From Candidatus Methanoperedens sp. (GTDB lineage Archaea; Halobacteriota; Methanosarcinia; Methanosarcinales; Methanoperedenaceae), in the NCBI GenBank assembly GCA_023249275.1, contig JAHFCV010000066.1:1-11370 (forward strand): DNA of 11,370 bases, read 5' to 3'. The notes below the pieces were generated by a model, which was given only the letters and a program-made list of their open reading frames with translations, ran no database searches and was not told the origin of the DNA. Both the position numbers and the translations under genes were made by a program. Positions 6,632 to 11,370 of the stretch are shown piece by piece; positions within the stretch are counted from its first letter, which is position 1, and every line of letters begins with the position of its first letter.

Positions 6632-7900
6632 ATGGCAGACCTGATAATCAAGGGCGGAAGCGTGCTCGCCGCAAACGGCGCGATTATCGATGGGGGAGCG
6701 GTAGCCGTAGATAACGGTTTTATAACCTTCGCAGGGAAAGACACCAAAGAGAAGGCGGATAAAGTTATTGATGCAAAAGGCTGCGCTGTCATGCCCGGTC
6801 TTGTCAATGCCCATACGCATCTCTCCATGACCATATTTCGCGGGTTTGCAGAAGATATGTCTTACGAAGATTGGACAAAGAAGATTATGGAAAAAGAGAT
6901 GAAACTGACGCCAGAAGATGTGAGGGCTGGCGCATACCTTGGTATTCTTGAGATGATAAAAACAGGCACCACAGCTTTTTCAGACATGTATATCCACACG
7001 GATGAGGTTGCGCAGGCGGTAGAGGAAACGGGAATGCGTGCAGCGCTTGGATACGGCATGATAGAAGGGCTAAACGAGGAGCCAGAGGCAAAACTGAAAA
7101 ACAGGGCAAAATTTGTAAAAAAATGGAAGGGCGCGGCAGGCGGCAGGATTGCTGCCATGTATGCGCCGCATTCGGCTGCATCGTGTTCAAAGGAGTTCCT
7201 GGTTAAAGTAAAGGAGCAGGCAGCGAGGGATAAGTCAAAGATTCATATCCATGTGCTTGAAACCGAAAGCGAGCTGGAATTAATGAAAAAACGTTATGGT
7301 ATGTGTTCAGTAAATCTTCTTAATAGCATAGGTTTTCTCAGCCCTGATGTTATTGCGGCTCACTGCGTCTGGTTGTCGGATGATGATATTGAGATTTTGA
7401 AAAACAAAAAGGTCAATGTAGTCCACTGCCCTGTGAGCAACATGGCGCTTGGTGTTGGAGTGGCGCCTGTGCCCAGGATGATGGAAAAAGGCATAAACGT
7501 GGCGCTGGGCACCGATGGTGTTGCCTCAAGCGGCAGCCTTGATATGTGGAAGGAGATGAGGACGGCTTCATTGCTTCATAAGCTCAAAGACCCGAAGGCG
7601 ATGCCTGCCTCGAAAGTTCTTGAGATGGCGACCGTGAACGGCTCGCGGGCGCTGGGTATAAATGCGGGAGTTCTTAAACCCGGAAGTTTAGCCGATATTA
7701 TTATTGTGGGGCTTAAAAAACCGCACTTTACATCATCGAACCTTATTTCGTCGCTTGTCGGTTGCGCTTCGGGATGCGATGTAAAAACCACTATCGTAGA
7801 CGGGAAAATACTTATGGAAGATTACAAAGTAAACATTGATGAAGAAAAAATTATAGAAGTCGCGAAGGATGTTATTTTAAAAATCAAAGAGGATAATTAA
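6632..7900 (+). CDS. Amidohydrolase, 5'-deoxyadenosine/SAH/MTA deaminase family
   Basis: This 422-residue metal-dependent hydrolase most resembles archaeal enzymes that deaminate 5'-deoxyadenosine, S-adenosylhomocysteine and methylthioadenosine (DadD/MtaD group). These salvage by-products of radical-SAM and methyl-transfer reactions. Metal ligands in the amidohydrolase barrel are HTH (His61, His63), His207, His244 in AAHCVWL and Asp295 in GTDG. Glu210, three residues after His207, matches the substrate-binding Glu of the family. PGLVNAHTHLSM (55-66) is typical of the ATZ/TRZ-like branch. The start ATG 6632 sits about 25 bases after a TATA box and has no ribosome-binding site, so the mRNA is probably leaderless. 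It is divergent from purH and 42 bases ahead of eno. Substrate preference among the three nucleosides cannot be read from sequence. Confidence 0.88.
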   Translation: MADLIIKGGSVLAANGAIIDGGAVAVDNGFITFAGKDTKEKADKVIDAKGCAVMPGLVNAHTHLSMTIFRGFAEDMSYEDWTKKIMEKEMKLTPEDVRAGAYLGILEMIKTGTTAFSDMYIHTDEVAQAVEETGMRAALGYGMIEGLNEEPEAKLKNRAKFVKKWKGAAGGRIAAMYAPHSAASCSKEFLVKVKEQAARDKSKIHIHVLETESELELMKKRYGMCSVNLLNSIGFLSPDVIAAHCVWLSDDDIEILKNKKVNVVHCPVSNMALGVGVAPVPRMMEKGINVALGTDGVASSGSLDMWKEMRTASLLHKLKDPKAMPASKVLEMATVNGSRALGINAGVLKPGSLADIIIVGLKKPHFTSSNLISSLVGCASGCDVKTTIVDGKILMEDYKVNIDEEKIIEVAKDVILKIKEDN

Positions 7901-7942
7901 AATTAAGTACAACCGTAACCATTCAAGTCATCAGGTGAGACA

Positions 7943-9190
7943 GTGTTTACAATCGAAAACATTCATGCACGGGAAATACTTGACTCAAGGGGCAATCCTA
8001 CTGTAGAAGTTGATGTTCTTACGGAAAGCGGGTTCGGGCGCGCAAGCGTGCCCTCTGGCGCATCCACAGGGACAAACGAAGCGCTTGAGTTGAGGGACAA
8101 GGAAAACCGATATCTCGGAAAAGGCGTCATGATAGCGGTAAATAACGTCAATACCGAAATAAAAAATGCTATACTTGGAATGGATGTCAGGGACCAGCGC
8201 GACATCGACAGGCTCATGCTTGAACTTGACGGCACCCCGAATAAATCAAGACTCGGCGCAAATGCGATACTCGGTGTATCCCTCGCCGTGGCACATGCTG
8301 CGGCGGATTCTCTCGGGCTTTCACTTTACCGCTACTTAGGGGGCACGAACGCATTCACGCTTCCGGTTCCTACCATGAATATCATAAACGGGGGCAAGCA
8401 CGCAGGCAACGAACTTGCAATACAGGAATTCATGATACAGCCGGAAGGCGCGAAGTCGTATTCTGAGGCGCTGCGTATGGGTTCTGAAACCTATCACACG
8501 CTTGGCGCAATACTTTCCGAGAAATACGGGGCGTCAGCTGTCAATGTGGGGTACGAGGGTGGATTTGCGCCCCCGCTTGCGAGTACAAGAGATGCGCTTG
8601 ATTCAATCTCGAGAGCCATTGAAGAGATGGGATACGAGAAAAAAATCAGCATCGGTTTAGATGCTGCGGCTTCTGAATTCTATAAAAAGGGCAAATATGC
8701 CATCGACGGAAAAACATTGTCGAATGAAGATTTGATAGATTTCTATGTTGACCTTGTAAAGACCTATCCGATTCGCTCCATCGAAGACCCGTTCCATGAA
8801 GAGGCGTTCGAAGATTTTGCCGCCCTGACAAAAAAACTCAAGGACACTATAATCGTGGGCGATGACATTTTTGTGACGAATGTAAAGCGGCTTGGGCAGG
8901 GTATAAAAATAAACGCTGCAAATGCACTGCTTTTGAAAGTCAACCAGATAGGCACGCTGTCAGAAGCTCTTGATGCTGCAAGGCTTGCTCAGAAGAACAG
9001 GTATAAAGTGATTGTAAGCCACAGGTCAGCGGAAACCGAGGATACCACCATTGCTGATATCTCGGTGGCTATCGGCGCGGAACTTATCAAGACCGGCGCG
9101 CCTGCAAGAAGCGAGCGCAACGCCAAGTACAACCAGCTGCTGAGGATTGAAGAAGAGCTTGGGAAAGCGGCAAGATATATGCAAATTTGA
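7943..9190 (+). CDS. eno: Enolase (phosphopyruvate hydratase)
   Basis: Enolase interconverts 2-phosphoglycerate and phosphoenolpyruvate in glycolysis and gluconeogenesis. The 415-residue protein begins with the family's DSRGNPTVEVDV (14-25) and the PSGASTG loop (37-43). Mg ligands align to Asp240, Glu281 (SIEDP) and Asp307 (GDDIF). The catalytic base aligns to Lys332 and the general acid to Glu205; His153, Glu162, His360 and Lys383 are also in place. Two conserved spots differ: GYEGG (203-207) where most enolases have GDEGG, and SHRSAETED where SHRSGETED is usual. Translation starts at GTG 7943, supported by GGTGA at 7934-7938, four bases upstream. It follows the deaminase by 42 bases and is probably co-transcribed. 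A hairpin with a T-run overlaps its end. The protein should be active, with caution about the Tyr204 substitution. Confidence 0.95.
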   Translation: MFTIENIHAREILDSRGNPTVEVDVLTESGFGRASVPSGASTGTNEALELRDKENRYLGKGVMIAVNNVNTEIKNAILGMDVRDQRDIDRLMLELDGTPNKSRLGANAILGVSLAVAHAAADSLGLSLYRYLGGTNAFTLPVPTMNIINGGKHAGNELAIQEFMIQPEGAKSYSEALRMGSETYHTLGAILSEKYGASAVNVGYEGGFAPPLASTRDALDSISRAIEEMGYEKKISIGLDAAASEFYKKGKYAIDGKTLSNEDLIDFYVDLVKTYPIRSIEDPFHEEAFEDFAALTKKLKDTIIVGDDIFVTNVKRLGQGIKINAANALLLKVNQIGTLSEALDAARLAQKNRYKVIVSHRSAETEDTTIADISVAIGAELIKTGAPARSERNAKYNQLLRIEEELGKAARYMQI

Positions 9191-9209
9191 TTTTTTGCAT
9201 TAATTTTTT
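9179..9209 (+). terminator. Terminator after eno
   Basis: ATGCAAA at 9179-9185 pairs with TTTGCAT at 9194-9200, and a six-T run follows within 9203-9209. The left arm lies in the last codons of eno. The structure would end eno transcription just before the convergent gene 9208-9726. Archaeal termination often needs only the T-run, so the hairpin may be secondary. Confidence 0.5.
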
Positions 9210-9726
9210 AAGATTTATTTTTAATTAGGTATTTCAGCATCATAATATTATCTGGATAAGGTTGCATATATTTATTATACAATTCGAGGATTAATAATTG
9301 TTCTTTAATATATCTATGAATAGTAATTGTGTTAATATCCTTTGTAATGAGCTTATAATCATCTAATTCTTCTTTACAATCTTTGCACGCATAACCCTCA
9401 GTATAACTTGTTGATTTAGTAAATTTTCGATATATTATATTGAAGGAACGACAATTTTTGCAGGCTTTAATAATTTTTATTACCAAAGAACCTTCTTCAT
9501 TTAGTCCATTAAAACCGAAAGAATATTTTATATTCTTGCTTGGCGGAAATATTTCTTCATATGCATTTTTAATGTTTTCTAATGCATCATCATCAGATTT
9601 TGAAATAAATATAGCACATTTATTTGAGTAAATATTATCATCTATGTAATCTTCATCGTCGTCGTATTCTTCAATGACAGTTTTATTTTTAGCTGATTTT
9701 ATATTTGAAATACTGAGTAATTTCAT
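9208..9726 (-). CDS. Unrecognised A/T-rich protein with two CxxC pairs
   Basis: I do not recognise this 172-residue protein. The N-terminal third has an acidic patch at residues 20-30 (EYDDDEDYIDD). The middle has a pair CKNC (Cys89, Cys92), and CKDC (Cys114, Cys117) follows 21 residues later. That C-x2-C...C-x2-C spacing suggests a zinc-ribbon or other small metal-binding module, perhaps for nucleic acid contact. The C-terminal 50 residues look helical and rich in Leu, Ile, Tyr and Lys. No signal peptide or membrane segment is seen. Codon use is strongly A/T-biased compared with every neighbour, suggesting horizontal acquisition. The start ATG 9726 has GGTG at 9734-9737 and a TATA-like element near 9763-9772. 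It is convergent with eno and divergent from the iron cluster. A genuine gene seems likely from its intact length and signals. Confidence 0.65.
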   Translation of the reverse strand: MKLLSISNIKSAKNKTVIEEYDDDEDYIDDNIYSNKCAIFISKSDDDALENIKNAYEEIFPPSKNIKYSFGFNGLNEEGSLVIKIIKACKNCRSFNIIYRKFTKSTSYTEGYACKDCKEELDDYKLITKDINTITIHRYIKEQLLILELYNKYMQPYPDNIMMLKYLIKNKS

Positions 9727-9942
9727 ATATTAACACCATTCTCACTTTTATTTTACAATGATAAATATTTAATGAATCTGCGATAAAATCCAAAACCTTC
9801 AAAAGTGATTTTTGACATTTAGAATCGGGCATCCACCTCAAACCCCAATTGTTCAACTTTGCGAGCCTGAAAACCAGCCCCATGTAAAAACCGCACCATT
9901 TATTATCCATAAAAACCATACAGGATATGCAGGGGAGGCGAG
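9727..9942. other. Intergenic region between unknown gene and iron cluster
   Basis: The left part contains the probable promoter of the minus-strand gene (TATA-like sequence near 9763-9772). The right part contains a TATA-like TTTATTAT at 9899-9906, which would start transcription just before the ribosome-binding site at 9932-9938. Between them, roughly 9820-9895, base composition is closer to that of the core genes than to the A/T-rich gene beside it. On the minus strand this stretch can be read as a fragment of protein-like sequence, but no complete frame with start signals is evident. It may be a decayed gene end. Confidence 0.4.
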
Positions 9943-10023
9943 ATGGATTATACAAAAGAAACTAAATTAAGCGTAACACAAATGTGGTGTGTTAACGTAA
10001 CCGATGTAAAGAGGAGGTGGTAA
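9943..10023 (+). CDS. Small leader ORF upstream of the erythrin gene
   Basis: A 26-codon frame starts with ATG 9943, preceded by the strong ribosome-binding site GGGGAGG at 9932-9938 four bases upstream. It ends at TAA 10021-10023, one base before the GTG start of the erythrin gene and in a different frame. Its peptide begins MDYTKETKLSV and ends in DVKRRW. The last codons (AAG AGG AGG TGG) are themselves the ribosome-binding site of the next gene. Ribosomes finishing here would stop right at that start, so translational coupling or leader-peptide control is plausible. A hairpin (arms 9975-9980 AACACA and 9988-9993 TGTGTT) lies inside the frame. The peptide matches nothing I know. Its coding status is inferred from signals only. 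Confidence 0.45.
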   Translation: MDYTKETKLSVTQMWCVNVTDVKRRW

Positions 10024-10024
10024 C

Positions 10025-10405
10025 GTGCAGATTGTAGAGATAATTCAGAAAACATTTGAATCCGAATCCAATGATATAGCATTGTACCTTGCAATGTCGC
10101 GCAAAGCCGAGGAAGAAGGACACCCCGAGATAGCATCTTATCTTCTTGAGGTAGCCATGGATGAAGCGCAGCACGCTGTTAAATTTGCATCTCTTCTTGG
10201 CAAGGTTAAAGACACTAAAACAAATATCGCAACTATGCTCGTAAGGGAGATACAGGCAGAAAAAGAAAAAGCGAAGGCTGCAAAAATAGCCCAGGCTGAA
10301 GGGCATGAAGATGCTTTTCAGTTTTTCAATAGGTCGATGCTTGATGAACGCAAGCATAAAGCAGGACTTGTGCAAGTTCTTTCAAGATTGGATGAAAAGG
10401 ATTAA
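10025..10405 (+). CDS. Erythrin-type (rubrerythrin-like) diiron protein
   Basis: This 126-residue four-helix protein belongs to the ferritin-like superfamily, close to the diiron domain of rubrerythrin but lacking the C-terminal rubredoxin domain. Such proteins usually reduce peroxide or sense oxidants in anaerobes. Diiron ligands fall in the right spacing: Glu14, then Glu47-x-x-His50 (33 residues on), and Glu74, then Glu107-x-x-His110 (again 33 on). Tyr21 matches the conserved tyrosine seven residues after the first Glu. The extra carboxylate that switches in rubrerythrin (position 97 there) aligns with Ala77, so the metal site may be simpler. Start GTG 10025 is supported by GGAGGTG at 10013-10019. 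It lies directly after the 26-codon leader frame and 36 bases before the AhpD-like gene. The electron donor would have to be separate, for example a rubredoxin. Confidence 0.88.
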   Translation: MQIVEIIQKTFESESNDIALYLAMSRKAEEEGHPEIASYLLEVAMDEAQHAVKFASLLGKVKDTKTNIATMLVREIQAEKEKAKAAKIAQAEGHEDAFQFFNRSMLDERKHKAGLVQVLSRLDEKD

Positions 10406-10441
10406 GTCAATTATTAACAATGATGGTATGGGAGAATAAAT

Positions 10442-10840
10442 ATGGAACCTAAAAAAATAATCAAAAGCATAGACGGTAAAATGGGATTTACACCTGAAAT
10501 TATGAACATGATGGGTGAAATGAATCCTGAACTGTTTGAACATTATAAGAAATGCGACGACGGCATACAGGAGGACGGCGCCCTTTCTGCAAAGGTAAAA
10601 GTATTAATGTCACTTGCGGTAATGGCAGCCCAGAGGTGCGAACCCTGCTGCGAATCCCAGATGAGAAGCGCCCTTAACCATGGCGCCACAAAAGAAGAAA
10701 TTATGGAAACAATGAATGTGGTTTTCATTACTTCGGGCGCGCCGGGTGTGGCAACATGCAAGAGAGCCCTGAAACTCATAGAGGGAAAAGAAGTCCATGG
10801 CGGCGGTCATGGCTGTATGGCAGGAAGACGAAGGCAATAA
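10442..10840 (+). CDS. AhpD/carboxymuconolactone decarboxylase-like protein
   Basis: This is a 132-residue all-helical protein of the CMD/AhpD fold. In AhpD-type members, a CxxCxxxH motif relays reducing power to peroxiredoxins. Here the site reads RCEPCCESQ: Cys66 and Cys69 are kept, an extra Cys70 follows, and Gln73 stands where the proton-relay histidine normally is. The downstream ALNHGATKEEI (77-87) is the typical family helix cap. The C-terminus is unusual: after KLIEGKEV comes HGGGHGCMAGRRR, with His119, His123 and Cys125 in a glycine-rich tail that could bind metal. The start ATG 10442 has GGGAG at 10430-10434. It follows the erythrin gene closely and is probably co-transcribed with it. 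A role in peroxide defence or thiol-disulfide exchange is inferred from context; the altered site leaves activity uncertain. Confidence 0.85.
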   Translation: MEPKKIIKSIDGKMGFTPEIMNMMGEMNPELFEHYKKCDDGIQEDGALSAKVKVLMSLAVMAAQRCEPCCESQMRSALNHGATKEEIMETMNVVFITSGAPGVATCKRALKLIEGKEVHGGGHGCMAGRRRQ

Positions 10841-10850
10841 ACCATAAGAA

Positions 10851-10860
10851 TTTAAATACA
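10851..10860 (+). promoter_or_regulatory. TATA box of the bacterioferritin-like gene
   Basis: TTTAAATACA is a good archaeal TATA match. Initiation would fall around 10880, inside or at the end of the dyad at 10868-10885. The leader would then carry GGAGG at 10900-10904 ahead of ATG 10910. Confidence 0.5.
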
Positions 10861-10867
10861 TTCCTAT

Positions 10868-10885
10868 TCATTGATTTATCAATGA
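10868..10885. promoter_or_regulatory. 18-base perfect dyad, probable operator
   Basis: TCATTGA-TTTA-TCAATGA is a perfect inverted repeat with 7-base arms. It lies just downstream of the TATA box and covers the expected transcription start of the bacterioferritin-like gene, the classic place for a repressor. A metal- or redox-responsive winged-helix repressor is a reasonable guess given the gene. There is no T-run after it, so a terminator for the previous gene is less likely. Confidence 0.5.
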
Positions 10886-10909
10886 TATTAAATTAAAAAG
10901 GAGGATAAT

Positions 10910-11329
10910 ATGAGCCAAAAAATAATAGATGCGTTGAACAAAGACCGTGAAGGCGAATTGAGCGCCATCATACAGTATATGAAACACCATTACGAAGGAG
11001 AAGGAATGGAAAGCCCTGCCATCCTTGAAATATTCAAATCGACAGCCAAGGATGAGATGGAGCACGCTGAGAAGCTGGGCGAGCGCATAGTGTACCTGGG
11101 CGGAACCCCAACAAAGAAGCCCGAACCGATAGTGGAAGGCGGGAACCTGAAAAAGATGATACAGGATGACCTGGCAAAGGAGAACCACGCCATCAAACAA
11201 TACAAAGAGCACATCCAACTTGCAATTAAAGAGAACGACCCCACGACAAGGCTCATGCTTGAGGAAATCCTCTCGGACGAGGAGGGGCATGCAGATACGT
11301 GGGAGACCACGCTTGGAATAAAGAAATAA
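10910..11329 (+). CDS. Bacterioferritin-like diiron protein
   Basis: The 139-residue protein is a ferritin-superfamily four-helix bundle. It is most like bacterioferritin (typically about 158 residues) but shorter, so it may or may not form a 24-subunit iron-storage shell. Ligands align with the ferroxidase centre: Glu16, Glu49-x-x-His52, Glu91 and Glu124-x-x-His127, with both 33-residue spacings kept. The segment DEMEHAEKLGERIVYLGG (48-65) is strongly bacterioferritin-like. Met50, directly after Glu49, sits where bacterioferritin's heme-ligating methionine is, so inter-subunit heme is possible. ATG 10910 has GGAGG at 10900-10904. The gene has its own promoter and dyad operator, and lies 69 bases after the AhpD-like gene. 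Iron oxidation/storage or oxygen scavenging is the likely role; assembly state cannot be judged here. Confidence 0.87.
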   Translation: MSQKIIDALNKDREGELSAIIQYMKHHYEGEGMESPAILEIFKSTAKDEMEHAEKLGERIVYLGGTPTKKPEPIVEGGNLKKMIQDDLAKENHAIKQYKEHIQLAIKENDPTTRLMLEEILSDEEGHADTWETTLGIKK

Positions 11330-11331
11330 AC

Positions 11332-11370
11332 ATGTTTGGAAGAGACACCCAGTTAGTGGACTGCAGGGAA
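11332..11370 (+). CDS. Possible start of a gene leaving the window
   Basis: ATG 11332 opens a frame of 13 codons (MFGRDTQLVDCRE) without a stop before the window ends. It starts two bases after the stop of the bacterioferritin-like gene. No strong ribosome-binding site is visible in the required spacing. Too little sequence is present to name a family. Close spacing suggests that, if real, it is co-transcribed with the gene before it. Confidence 0.3.
   Translation, partial: MFGRDTQLVDCRE

Noticed and set aside
9689..9955. Minus-strand frame of 88 codons across the intergenic region
   Set aside because: It overlaps the start of the 9208-9726 gene in another frame, has no ribosome-binding site or promoter fit, and its translation resembles no family. 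At most it includes a decayed fragment.
10868..11290. Long minus-strand frame opposite the bacterioferritin-like gene
   Set aside because: It is antisense to a gene with a complete set of diiron ligands; the translation is Phe/Leu/Cys-rich, as expected for an antisense shadow.

Overview
The window looks like a piece of a euryarchaeal chromosome, most likely from the Methanosarcinales or Methanoperedens (ANME-2d) neighbourhood. That placement is inferred. It rests on archaeal-style TATA boxes about 25 bases before several starts, GGTGA/GGAGG ribosome-binding sites, an archaeal-type aspartate-semialdehyde dehydrogenase, an archaeal HypE-like PurM-fold protein and a short 2[4Fe-4S] ferredoxin. 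No rRNA, tRNA or CRISPR array was recognised.

Layout. Positions 1-364 contain no intact gene, but 228-353 resembles the degraded N-terminus of an IS5-type transposase. On the minus strand, 3445 down to 365 holds a likely operon: a class I aminotransferase, hisH, and a HypE/AIR-synthase-like protein whose start overlaps the hisH stop by 11 bases. Divergent from it, on the plus strand, are a 58-residue ferredoxin (3631-3807) and asd (3858-4886). purH runs on the minus strand and ends tail to tail with asd. Its conserved N-terminus can only be recovered if translation starts at a non-canonical CTG (or ATT) codon near 6505. Divergent from purH, with mirrored promoter motifs, is an amidohydrolase of the 5'-deoxyadenosine/SAH/MTA deaminase family (6632-7900), followed by enolase (7943-9190). 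Enolase ends at a hairpin plus T-run terminator.

The right third is accessory in character. An A/T-rich minus-strand gene (9208-9726) encodes an unrecognised protein with two CxxC pairs. It is followed by a plus-strand iron/oxidative-stress cluster: a 26-codon leader ORF, an erythrin-type diiron protein (10025-10405), an AhpD/carboxymuconolactone-decarboxylase-like protein with an altered active site (10442-10840), and a bacterioferritin-like protein (10910-11329). The last gene has its own promoter with an 18-base perfect dyad at the expected transcription start. A further start codon at 11332 opens a reading frame that leaves the window.

How the genes fit together. The left and middle parts are housekeeping: histidine, aspartate-family amino acid and purine synthesis, recycling of adenosine by-products of SAM chemistry, and glycolysis/gluconeogenesis. 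The divergent purH-deaminase pair joins two purine functions at one control region. The right cluster looks like an oxygen/peroxide and iron-handling module suited to a strict anaerobe. I do not see a clearly new multi-gene system. The best leads are the purH start codon, the leader ORF of the erythrin gene, the dyad operator before the bacterioferritin-like gene, and the variant active sites in enolase and the AhpD-like protein.
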